DNA of 13,922 nucleotides, from contig JAMWDA010000021.1 in NCBI GenBank assembly GCA_023818995.1, forward strand, positions 1 through 13,922, in the 5' to 3' direction. The translations under genes and the position numbers were made by a program. Source of the DNA: Candidatus Omnitrophota bacterium. GTDB lineage: Bacteria; Omnitrophota; Gorgyraeia; Duberdicusellales; 4484-171. Position 1 is the first letter of the stretch. Each line of letters starts with the position of its first letter. The notes under the pieces were generated by a model, which worked only from the letters and a program-made list of their open reading frames with translations, was not told the origin of the DNA and made no database searches. Of this stretch, positions 1-7,046 are shown piece by piece.

Positions 1-1728
1 CTTAAAGAATTTAAATTTAAGGGAGAAATTTGGGGAGTAGAAGAACCAGAGATTATATACCCCTTAGAATCCATATTGACTGTTACAGGTAATCTTATAG
101 AAGCACAAATAATAGAAAGTTTACTTCTTAACAAGTTAAATTTAGCTCTTACCTTAGCTACCAAATCCGCAAGAATAGTTCTCTCGGCTAAAGGAAGAGG
201 TATTTACGATTTTTCTTTAAGGAGAACACAAGGCATAGAAGCATCCTTAGCCTGCGCTAAATATTCTTATATAGCAGGAGCAAAAGGAACATCTAACCTC
301 TTGGCAGGATACTTATACAATATACCTGTAGTGGGAACCATGGCACACTCTTTTGTTATGAGTTTTGAACGAGAAATAGAAAGTTTTTTAGCTTTCGCTA
401 AACAATTTCCTACCAAATCTATCCTTCTAATTGACACCTATAACACTGAACAAGGGATAGAAAAGGCAATAAGAATTGCTAAAACACTTCAAAAAGAAGG
501 ATTTACTCTTTTAGGAGTCAGATTAGACAGTGGAGATTTAGCTAAAGACTCTAATTATGTGCGCGCTGTCTTAGATAGAAATGGTCTAATAGATACTCTA
601 ATTCTTGTTTCGGGTAATCTCGATGAGTATAAAATCAATAAACTTGTGGAAGAAAAAAAACCCATTGATATGTTTGGGGTAGGAACTCATATGGGCTGTT
701 CATCGGACCAACCATTTACCGATGTTATTTATAAACTTGTAGAAATTAAAGAAAAAAATAAACAATTTATCCCCACGATGAAATTGAGTGAAGGAAAAAT
801 TACCTTGCCGGGAAGAAAACAGATATTTAGAATATTTAATAGAGATGGCTTAATGGAGAAAGATTATATTGGGTTAAGAGAAGAAAAATTAGAAGGCAAG
901 AAACTTCTTAAAATGTTAATGAAAAATGGTCATCCTCTCTATAGAAGAAAGACAATTGAAGAGAAAAGAAAGTTACTATTGGAAAAAATGAAAAAATTAC
1001 CAGAAAAATTTAAGAACATAGATATTAAAGAAAATTATCCTGTTCATCTAAGTAAAAAATTAATCTCTTTAACGGAAGAGATTAAACATAATATTATAAA
1101 ACGCAGTGAAAAGAGAATACTCTTTTTTGATATAGATACTCAATTTGATTTCATTTCTTCCCAAGGTGCACTTTACGTTAAAAATTCTGAGGAAATAGTC
1201 GATAATATTAAGAATTTGTGCTCATTCGCTAAAAAAAATAATATTAAGGTGATATCCTCTCAAGACACACATTCAAAAGATGACCCTGAATTTAAAGATT
1301 TCCCTAAGCACTGCGTTAAAGGAACAAAAGGTTACAAAAAACTACCATTCACCTTGTTAAGTAGCTATAAAACGATACATAACAAACCCTATCCTCAAGA
1401 AGAAATAAAAAAAATCATTTCTAAATATCAACAGATAATTATAGAAAAGAATGTATTGAATGTTTTTTCTAATCCTAATACCGAAAAAATCCTGAAAGCT
1501 ATCTATCCTGATGAAATTTACGTATTTGGGGTAGCTACAGAATACTGCGTAAAAGAAGCTATTGAGGGCTTACTTAAAAATAATTTTTCTATATTTATAA
1601 TAGAAGATGCTGTTAAGGAAATATCTTTCAAAGAAAAAGAAAAACTTTTCCCCGTGTGGAAGAAAAAAGGTATACGTTTTGAAAGAACAAAATCTGTTTT
1701 GGAAAATAAGAATATATTACTATACTGA
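1..1728 (+). CDS. Nicotinate phosphoribosyltransferase-nicotinamidase fusion (5' partial)
   Basis: The reading frame is open from base 1, so the true start lies upstream. By comparison with the family, roughly the first 90-100 residues are missing. The first part (about 1-1080) is a nicotinate phosphoribosyltransferase (PncB), which makes nicotinate mononucleotide from nicotinate and PRPP. It shows the DFSLRRTQG motif, GTSN, GTMAHS with the family's phosphorylatable His at 346-348, and the LDSGDL phosphate-binding motif. After a charged helical linker, the last ~200 residues (about 1110-1728) are a cysteine hydrolase of the nicotinamidase/isochorismatase family (PncA). It has catalytic Asp 1135-1137 (DTQFDF), Lys 1447-1449 and Cys 1546-1548 (VATEYCV), plus metal-ligand motifs DTH and FPKHC, so it looks active. 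The two activities are consecutive steps of NAD salvage. They are normally separate proteins, and fusion in this order is unusual. Both domains are recognised with high confidence; the bifunctional activity is inferred. Confidence 0.9.
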   Translation, partial: LKEFKFKGEIWGVEEPEIIYPLESILTVTGNLIEAQIIESLLLNKLNLALTLATKSARIVLSAKGRGIYDFSLRRTQGIEASLACAKYSYIAGAKGTSNLLAGYLYNIPVVGTMAHSFVMSFEREIESFLAFAKQFPTKSILLIDTYNTEQGIEKAIRIAKTLQKEGFTLLGVRLDSGDLAKDSNYVRAVLDRNGLIDTLILVSGNLDEYKINKLVEEKKPIDMFGVGTHMGCSSDQPFTDVIYKLVEIKEKNKQFIPTMKLSEGKITLPGRKQIFRIFNRDGLMEKDYIGLREEKLEGKKLLKMLMKNGHPLYRRKTIEEKRKLLLEKMKKLPEKFKNIDIKENYPVHLSKKLISLTEEIKHNIIKRSEKRILFFDIDTQFDFISSQGALYVKNSEEIVDNIKNLCSFAKKNNIKVISSQDTHSKDDPEFKDFPKHCVKGTKGYKKLPFTLLSSYKTIHNKPYPQEEIKKIISKYQQIIIEKNVLNVFSNPNTEKILKAIYPDEIYVFGVATEYCVKEAIEGLLKNNFSIFIIEDAVKEISFKEKEKLFPVWKKKGIRFERTKSVLENKNILLY

Positions 1729-1730
1729 AA

Positions 1731-1738
1731 GAGGAGGT
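1731..1738 (+). promoter_or_regulatory. Shine-Dalgarno site for the REC-histidine kinase gene
   Basis: GAGGAGGT lies in the 13-base gap after the fusion gene's stop, with a short spacer before the ATG at 1742. It fixes that start. I see no terminator between the two genes, so they may be co-transcribed. Confidence 0.8.
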
Positions 1739-1741
1739 TAA

Positions 1742-3013
1742 ATGGGAGAGAATATCCTTGTGGTCGACGACGATAAACTTTTATTACAGACGATAAAAAA
1801 TCTTTTAGAAAAAGAAAAATATTCTGTGACTGCTGTTGATAATAGTAATAAAGCATTGGAGTTGATTAAACAAAATTTCTACCCTCTCATAATTTTAGAT
1901 GTTCGTATGCCCGATATGGATGGTATGGAGCTTTTAAAAAGGATTAGAGATATTCAGGAAAACTCTCATACCAGTACAATTATCGTTATTACCGGATACG
2001 CTGATGAGAATGTTCCTATTAAAGCTATAAAGTATGGTGCAAGTGATTACATAATGAAGCCTTTTGACATCACAGAATTTCTTTATAGTGTAAATAAAAA
2101 TATGAGGATAGCGCGACTAGAAATGGAAAAAATAAAATACATAGGAGAAATTGCTAATAAAAATAAAGAGTTAGAAAGAGCTTTAGAAGAGCTAAGAAAA
2201 ACTAAAGAGAAATTAGAAGAATACAATTGCTCCTTAGAACAAAAAGTAGAAGAAAGAGCAAAGGAATTAAATGAACTTCAAGTGCAATTATTTCAATCGG
2301 CAAAGATGGCTGCAATAGGTCAATTAGGAGCGGGGGTAGCACACGAATTGAATAATCCCTTAGGAGGAATTTTAGGATACGCTCAGTTCATTTTAGAAAA
2401 GTTTAAAAAGAAAGATTTTAAAGAAGAAGACATCAGAGCTTGTCAAAAATATATAGAAACGATTGAAAAGGAAGCTATTCGCTGTAAAAAAATAGTAGAG
2501 AATCTCCTTAGATTTTCCCGGAGACCAATCACATTTAAAAAAGAATCTGCAAATATAAATAACGTAGTAGAGGATACTATTTCTCTCATTCATCATCAGT
2601 TAAAAATCAAAAATATAAATGTAATTACTAATCTCCAACCAAATTTGCCCAAAGTACCTTTAGTAATTAATCAAATACAACAGGTTCTTACTAATCTCAT
2701 ATTAAATGCTCAACAAGCTATGCCTAACGGTGGTGAATTAAAAATATCTACAAGTAAGTTGTTGAATTCTGAAAAGACCCCTTCAAACTATATAAAGATA
2801 GAAGTTACCGATACGGGTGTAGGTATACCTGAAGAAAATTTACCTAAAATATTTGACCCATTTTTTACAACAAAGGATAAAGAAAAAGGCACAGGTTTAG
2901 GATTATCTATCGCTTATCAAATCATTCAAGAACACAGAGGTAACATAGAGGTTAAAAGTAAAGTAGGTGAAGGTTCAACTTTTACTATACTTATACCTGT
3001 TGAAGAGGAGTAG
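1742..3013 (+). CDS. Receiver-histidine kinase hybrid, cytosolic, no sensor domain
   Basis: This 423-residue protein has an N-terminal receiver domain (about 3-122) with acidic pocket DDD at 9-11, phosphoacceptor D53, T84 and K106. A long charged coiled coil follows (about 125-185). Next is a HisKA dimerisation domain with H-box His201 in AHELNNPLGG, then a HATPase domain with N box (NLILNAQQA, about 318-326), G1 DTGVGIP (357-363), F box FDPFFTT and G2 GTGLGLS (383-389). All kinase boxes are intact, so it should autophosphorylate. There is no membrane segment, PAS, GAF or other input domain, so input probably arrives by phosphorylation of the receiver or through the coiled coil. This REC-HisKA-HATPase order is known, and such kinases often sit in phosphorelays. 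The next gene starts 5 bases downstream, so the adjacent receiver proteins are the likely partners. The actual signal is unknown. Confidence 0.93.
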   Translation: MGENILVVDDDKLLLQTIKNLLEKEKYSVTAVDNSNKALELIKQNFYPLIILDVRMPDMDGMELLKRIRDIQENSHTSTIIVITGYADENVPIKAIKYGASDYIMKPFDITEFLYSVNKNMRIARLEMEKIKYIGEIANKNKELERALEELRKTKEKLEEYNCSLEQKVEERAKELNELQVQLFQSAKMAAIGQLGAGVAHELNNPLGGILGYAQFILEKFKKKDFKEEDIRACQKYIETIEKEAIRCKKIVENLLRFSRRPITFKKESANINNVVEDTISLIHHQLKIKNINVITNLQPNLPKVPLVINQIQQVLTNLILNAQQAMPNGGELKISTSKLLNSEKTPSNYIKIEVTDTGVGIPEENLPKIFDPFFTTKDKEKGTGLGLSIAYQIIQEHRGNIEVKSKVGEGSTFTILIPVEEE

Positions 3014-3018
3014 TAAAT

Positions 3019-3414
3019 ATGGTAAACGAGAATGTAAATATTTTAATTGTAGATGATGAAGAAACGATTAGAAATATGTTCGTGGATATTCTACAGGATA
3101 GAAACTATAAGGTAGATACAGCTATTAACGGACAAGAAGCTGTAGAAAAAATTATAGAAAAGGCATACGATATTGCTTTTTTAGATGTACATATGCCCAT
3201 AATTAATGGCTTAGAGACATTAAAGATTATAAAAAAGATAGCACCGAGAATAAAAGTAATAATAATGGATAGTTTCCCTGATTCCTTAACACAAGAGGCT
3301 GAAAAAGAAGGAGCACTTGCTTCTATTCATAAACCTTTTGAAATAAAAACTATGCTGGAGATAATAGATAAAGCTTTGGGTATAAACAAAGAAGATATTA
3401 GAGAAAATGTATAA
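3019..3414 (+). CDS. Stand-alone receiver protein with altered switch residue
   Basis: This single receiver domain of 131 residues has no output domain, as in CheY or Spo0F. It retains acidic residues DDE (12-14), phosphoacceptor D56 in FLDVHMP and K105 in HKPF. Aligned on the spacing to the following Gly-Ala, the conserved Thr/Ser of strand beta-4 is replaced by M83, followed by D84-S85 where a small residue is usual. Phosphotransfer may still work, but the conformational switch could be altered. The start is set by GAGGAG at 3005-3010, inside the end of the kinase gene. About half its residues match the next protein by eye, including the shared DS(F/L)P after beta-4, so the two look like tandem duplicates. 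A role as a phosphate shuttle from the upstream kinase is inferred from position. Confidence 0.9.
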   Translation: MVNENVNILIVDDEETIRNMFVDILQDRNYKVDTAINGQEAVEKIIEKAYDIAFLDVHMPIINGLETLKIIKKIAPRIKVIIMDSFPDSLTQEAEKEGALASIHKPFEIKTMLEIIDKALGINKEDIRENV

Positions 3415-3784
3415 AGAAAATAATAAAGATGTCAATATACTTGTAGTAGATGATGAAGAAATTATGCGCAATTTATTATTTGATATTCTTAAAGATGAAG
3501 GTTATAATGTTACTATTGCAAGTAGTGGGAAAGAAGGTATAGAAAAATTAAAAGGTAATTTTTTTGATATCATTTTTATAGATGTTCATATGCCCGAAAT
3601 GGATGGTATAGAAACTTTAAAAGAAATAAAAAAGATAAATCATCAAATAAAAGTAATAATGACAGATAGTTTACCCACCTATCTTACCGAAGATTTTAAG
3701 GAAAAAGGAGCTATAGGGTGTATTAAGAAACCATTTACTATAGAAGAGATGCGAAAAGCAATAAAGGAGGCATTAGGTGTCTGA
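3407..3784 (+). CDS. Stand-alone receiver protein, paralogue of the preceding one
   Basis: A single receiver domain of 125 residues, overlapping the previous gene by 8 bases. The acidic pocket is DDE (15-17), the phosphoacceptor is D59 in FIDVHMP, T86 is present, and K108 is in KKPF, so the phosphorylation site is complete. Like its neighbour it carries Asp-Ser after the switch position (T86-D87-S88). This departs from the usual Thr-Ala or Thr-Gly and supports recent common ancestry of the pair. It has no DNA-binding, Hpt or enzymatic domain. Its stop overlaps the start of the HD-GYP gene by 8 bases. A role as an intermediate in a relay, or as a phosphate sink for the kinase, is inferred. The start codon has only weak Shine-Dalgarno complementarity, so translation is probably coupled to the upstream gene. 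Confidence 0.9.
   Translation: MYKENNKDVNILVVDDEEIMRNLLFDILKDEGYNVTIASSGKEGIEKLKGNFFDIIFIDVHMPEMDGIETLKEIKKINHQIKVIMTDSLPTYLTEDFKEKGAIGCIKKPFTIEEMRKAIKEALGV
3763..3770 (+). promoter_or_regulatory. Shine-Dalgarno site that fixes a GTG start
   Basis: AAAGGAGG inside the end of the second receiver gene, six bases before GTG at 3777. This strong site supports the GTG start of the HD-GYP gene, since the receiver domain begins within a few codons of it. Confidence 0.8.
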
Positions 3785-5291
3785 AGGAAAAATATTTGTT
3801 ATAGATGATGAACCGGTAATGTGTGAATTACTGAGAGACCTTCTACAAGAAAGGGGATTTGAAGTTAGCTATGTAACTAATCCTTTAGAAGGAATAGAAA
3901 AAATAAAAAAGGAAGATTTTGATGTTATTGTAACTGACCTTAAAATGCCTCAAATTGACGGTCTCAGTTTAATAAAAGAAATCTTTAATTTTTTACCAGA
4001 TGCTGTTATCGTAGTAATTACCGGTTATCCATCGTTTGAAACTGTTCAGGCAGCACTAAAAATGGGTGCTTACAATTATATAGCTAAGCCTTTCAATATA
4101 GACGAAGTATCCTTTATAATGAAAAAAGCCGTTGCTTTTCGTTACTTAAATATAGCTAACAAAAAATTGATAAAAGAGATTAACGAACATAATGAAAAAT
4201 TAGAAGAAAAAGTAAAGGAAAGAACAGCAGAATTAGGTTTAATATATAAAATTGCTCAAGATATTACCTCTACCCTAAAATTAGATGAAACTTTGACGGT
4301 AATAATAGATAGGATAACATCAGCTTTAAAAATAGAAATGTGTTCTATACTCCTCTTAGATAACAAAACCCAAGAATTAACTATCAAAGCATCAAAAGGC
4401 TTAACTGAAGACGTAATCAAAAATACTCATATAAAGTTAGGAGAAAAAATTTCCGGTTGGGTCCTCAAAAATAAACAAGATGTATTGGTAGAAGATATAG
4501 AGAAAGATCCTCGATTTGCTAAACGTAACCACGAAAAGTACTATACCCACTCCTTCATTAGTGTTCCTCTAATAATCAAAGATAAACCCCTAGGTGTATT
4601 AAATGTGAATAACAAGATTTCCAAAGAACCATTTAATGAAAATGATTTTCGTTTTCTTAAAGGAATAAGTGGATCTATATCTATAGCTATTGAAAATGCT
4701 CAATTATACACATCTTTAGAAAATACTTATTTGAATACCATATCTGCTTTAACATCAGCGATTGACATCAAAGACCATTATACGCATTCACATTCTGACC
4801 ATGTAACTAAATATGCTCTAGCTATTGCTCAAGAATTAGGTTTACCTGAAGAAGAAATCTGCTATCTTAAACAAGCCTGCCAATTACACGATTTGGGTAA
4901 GATAGGAATTCACGATACGATTCTTTCTAAAACCACTAAATTAACTGAAAAAGAGTGGGAGGAAATAAAAAAACACCCTTTAAAGAGTGTTGATATACTT
5001 AAACCTCTTGATTTTTTAAAGGAAGTTATCACCTTGGTAGAACAACATCATGAACGTTACGACGGCAAAGGTTATCCTTACGGCTTAAAAGGTGAACAGA
5101 TAAGAATTGGAGCAAGAATAATAGCTGTGGCGGATTCTTTTGATGCTATGACCACAGAAAGACCTTACCGCAAGGCTCTTTCTATACAAGAGGCCATAGA
5201 AGAAATTAAAAGGAATAGAGGAATCCAGTTCGACCCTAATATTGTAGATGTATTCTTAAAGATTATTCCTAAATTAATAAATTATGATTAG
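3777..5291 (+). CDS. REC-GAF-HD-GYP response regulator (predicted c-di-GMP phosphodiesterase)
   Basis: This 504-residue protein starts at GTG. Its receiver domain (about 4-120) has D54, T82 and K104, all canonical. A coiled coil follows (about 125-152), then a GAF domain (about 165-310), then an HD-GYP domain (about 320-500). The HD-GYP part has H340 in the HSDHV motif, the HD pair H371-D372 (LHDLGKIGI), H400 in KKHP, H424-H425 in QHHERYDGKGYP, the GYP triplet at 432-434 and D453 in VADSFDAM. All expected metal ligands are present, so it should hydrolyse c-di-GMP to pGpG or GMP. It is the only obvious output protein of the four-gene block, and the GAF domain could bind a small ligand. Its end overlaps the next gene by 8 bases. 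Phosphorylation by the kinase at 1742-3013 is inferred from adjacency. Confidence 0.92.
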   Translation: MSEGKIFVIDDEPVMCELLRDLLQERGFEVSYVTNPLEGIEKIKKEDFDVIVTDLKMPQIDGLSLIKEIFNFLPDAVIVVITGYPSFETVQAALKMGAYNYIAKPFNIDEVSFIMKKAVAFRYLNIANKKLIKEINEHNEKLEEKVKERTAELGLIYKIAQDITSTLKLDETLTVIIDRITSALKIEMCSILLLDNKTQELTIKASKGLTEDVIKNTHIKLGEKISGWVLKNKQDVLVEDIEKDPRFAKRNHEKYYTHSFISVPLIIKDKPLGVLNVNNKISKEPFNENDFRFLKGISGSISIAIENAQLYTSLENTYLNTISALTSAIDIKDHYTHSHSDHVTKYALAIAQELGLPEEEICYLKQACQLHDLGKIGIHDTILSKTTKLTEKEWEEIKKHPLKSVDILKPLDFLKEVITLVEQHHERYDGKGYPYGLKGEQIRIGARIIAVADSFDAMTTERPYRKALSIQEAIEEIKRNRGIQFDPNIVDVFLKIIPKLINYD

Positions 5292-6090
5292 AGAAACAAG
5301 CGTAGCTGGACAATTCTACCCTTCTAATCCTAAAGAATTAGAACAACTCATAAAAAACTTTGTAGATAGTAAATCCATACGCAAAATTTCTGCTAAAGGA
5401 ATAATTCTTCCTCACGCTGGTTATTTTTACTCAGGTAAAGTAGCAGTAACTACAGTGAGTAGAGTGTTACCTAAAAAAAGAATCATAATACTTGGTCCTA
5501 ACCACACTGGCTTAGGAGAGAATTTCAGTCTTTTTGCTCGAGGTAAATGGAGATCTCCTTTTAAAGAAATAAATATAGATGAAGAAATAACTACTAGTCT
5601 ATTAAAATCAAATAGTTACATTAAAGAAGATTATTTAGCTCATCTACATGAACATTCCATAGAAGTTCAATTACCAATCCTACAATACTTTTTTGGTGAT
5701 TTCACTTTAGTACCAATAGTTTGTTCTATAGCTCCAGTAGAAATCTATAGAGAAATAGCTGAACAAATATATAAAGTAGTTAGAGATATTATAGATGATA
5801 TTCTTTTAGTTGCCAGTAGTGATATGAGTCACTATGAAGAAGACTTAGTAGCGAGAAGAAAGGATAGATCTGCTATGGATAGCATTCTTAACTTAGATGA
5901 AAGTGAGTTAGTAACTAAGGTTAATAAAGAAAATATCTCTATGTGTGGTATAGCTCCTGTAGCAATTCTCTTAGCTTACTGTAAGTATGTAAAAGCTAAT
6001 AAAGCTGAGGTGGTTCTTTATCAAACCAGCGGAGATAGTAGTGGAGATTACTCAGCAGTAGTAGGATACTTAGGGGTTATTATTCATTAA
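5284..6090 (+). CDS. amrB: AmmeMemoRadiSam system protein B (Memo family)
   Basis: A full-length 268-residue member of the Memo family, a fold related to LigB-type non-haem iron dioxygenases. Conserved features are the N-terminal AGQFYP, H44 in PHAGYFYSG, H74 in GPNHTG, EHSIEVQLP (H124), SSDMSHY (180-183) and C221 in MCG. The putative metal-site residues H44, H74 and C221 match the His-His-Cys set described for Memo. In many prokaryotes it is encoded with an AMMECR1 protein and a radical SAM enzyme. Neither is in this window, so they are elsewhere or absent. The reaction is not established; human MEMO1 has been linked to iron binding and redox. The start ATG lies inside the preceding gene's end with no clear Shine-Dalgarno, suggesting translational coupling. 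Confidence 0.93.
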   Translation: MIRETSVAGQFYPSNPKELEQLIKNFVDSKSIRKISAKGIILPHAGYFYSGKVAVTTVSRVLPKKRIIILGPNHTGLGENFSLFARGKWRSPFKEINIDEEITTSLLKSNSYIKEDYLAHLHEHSIEVQLPILQYFFGDFTLVPIVCSIAPVEIYREIAEQIYKVVRDIIDDILLVASSDMSHYEEDLVARRKDRSAMDSILNLDESELVTKVNKENISMCGIAPVAILLAYCKYVKANKAEVVLYQTSGDSSGDYSAVVGYLGVIIH

Positions 6091-6106
6091 ATAAATCTCT
6101 CACTCT

Positions 6107-6114
6107 AAGGAGGT
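6107..6114 (+). promoter_or_regulatory. Shine-Dalgarno site for the DUF1844 gene
   Basis: AAGGAGGT, six bases before the ATG at 6121, within a 30-base gap. It fixes the start. The gap shows no hairpin or promoter that I can support. Confidence 0.8.
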
Positions 6115-6120
6115 AGGTAA

Positions 6121-6468
6121 ATGAATGAAGAAGTAAAGAAAAAAGTTGATGAAGAATGGAAAAACTTTGTGGCAAAAGAAAAAGAAGAGGCAAATAAACA
6201 AAAAACTCCCTATTACGAAGCAGACTTTAAAATATTTCTTTCTTCTTTAAGCATGCAAGCAATGATAGCTATGGGTAAATTAGAGAATCCTATTACTAAA
6301 ACTGTTGAAAAGAATATGGAACAGGCACGTTATCTAATAGATACTTTGGCTATAATTAAAGAAAAAACCAAAGGTAATTTAAACAAAGAAGAGGAATCTC
6401 TATTGAACGATTCTCTTTTCAATTTAAGATTAATCTATGTAGAAGAGAAAAATAAAAATGATCGATAA
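6121..6468 (+). CDS. DUF1844 family protein
   Basis: A small soluble protein of 115 residues that is rich in Lys and Glu. Residues 1-30 are charged and variable. The DUF1844 core follows, with F-x-x-F-L-S-S-L (about 36-43), a Met/Ala-rich helix, and the family's hallmark IDTL...KTKGNL (73-87), followed by EE and LRLIYVEE (102-109). There is no signal peptide or membrane segment. DUF1844 proteins are widespread in diderm bacteria and have no assigned biochemical function to my knowledge. The family identity rests on recognised motif spacing. The gene ends 11 bases inside the following Trm112-like gene, so the two are probably co-translated. I do not assign a role. Confidence 0.85.
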   Translation: MNEEVKKKVDEEWKNFVAKEKEEANKQKTPYYEADFKIFLSSLSMQAMIAMGKLENPITKTVEKNMEQARYLIDTLAIIKEKTKGNLNKEEESLLNDSLFNLRLIYVEEKNKNDR

Positions 6469-6625
6469 AGAACTATTAAATATTCTTGCTTGTCCATACT
6501 GCAAATCTGATGTAGTGCTCAAAGATAATAAAATCTTATGTGTAAATTGTAAACGTAAATACCCAATTAAGGACGGTATACCAATAATGCTTATCGATGA
6601 AGCGGAGTTGGAAGAAGAAAAATAA
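6458..6625 (+). CDS. Trm112/YcaR-like zinc-binding protein
   Basis: This 55-residue protein has two Cys pairs, C12-x-x-C15 (ACPYC) and C28-x-x-C31 (LCVNC), followed by RKYPIKDGIPIML, which is the signature of the Trm112/UPF0434 (YcaR) family. Eukaryotic and archaeal Trm112 activates several methyltransferases. The role of the short bacterial form is less clear, and it may likewise stabilise a methyltransferase or act as a small zinc protein. The start is inside the end of the DUF1844 gene (11-base overlap) and the end runs 29 bases into aroQ. No methyltransferase is encoded nearby. Length, the Cys spacing and the GIP motif make the family call firm; a partner is unknown. Confidence 0.88.
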   Translation: MIDKELLNILACPYCKSDVVLKDNKILCVNCKRKYPIKDGIPIMLIDEAELEEEK

Positions 6626-7046
6626 AATTTTAGTTATACACGGACCAAATTTACATATTTTAGGTAAAAGAGAGAAAAATATTTATGGTGACTTCACCAT
6701 TAGTGAACTTAATCTTGAGTTGAAAAAAATTGCCCATCAGCATAACTATATTCTAGAAACATTTCAATCTAATTCCGAAGGAGAAATTGTAGAAAAAATA
6801 TCTAATTCCAATTACGATTTTTTAATAATTAATCCTGCTGCCTATACTCATACATCCGTAGCGATAAGAGATGCTATACTCTCAGTAGAAAAACCCACTA
6901 TAGAAGTTCATATTTCTAATATTTATAAAAGGGAAGAATTCCGAAGGAAATCTCTAATTTCTGATATAGTATTAGGAACAATAACTGGTTTGGGAAAACT
7001 AAGCTATATCTTAGCTCTATATGCAGCAATTAAATTACAGAAGTGA
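6597..7046 (+). CDS. aroQ: Type II 3-dehydroquinate dehydratase
   Basis: Converts 3-dehydroquinate to 3-dehydroshikimate in the shikimate pathway. The 149-residue protein matches the usual type II length. It carries GPNL (N18), LGKRE with R26 and Y30-G31 (the catalytic Arg/Tyr lid), SNSEGE where SNHEGE is usual, NPAAYTH (79-85), EVHISN (103-108) with the general acid His105, and FRRKS (115-119). Type II enzymes act as dodecamers. The ATG at 6597 is the only plausible start. It adds a basic stretch (KRSWKKK) before the first beta strand and lies 29 bases inside the Trm112-like gene, so translation must be coupled. The stop overlaps the next gene's GTG by 4 bases. The aroQ-pepP-accBC order recurs in many bacteria. 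Confidence 0.96.
   Translation: MKRSWKKKNKILVIHGPNLHILGKREKNIYGDFTISELNLELKKIAHQHNYILETFQSNSEGEIVEKISNSNYDFLIINPAAYTHTSVAIRDAILSVEKPTIEVHISNIYKREEFRRKSLISDIVLGTITGLGKLSYILALYAAIKLQK

Noticed and set aside
1518..1856. Minus-strand open frame opposite the end of the nicotinamidase domain
   Set aside because: It is antisense to a strongly conserved coding region and the next gene's start; its translation resembles no family and is low in complexity.
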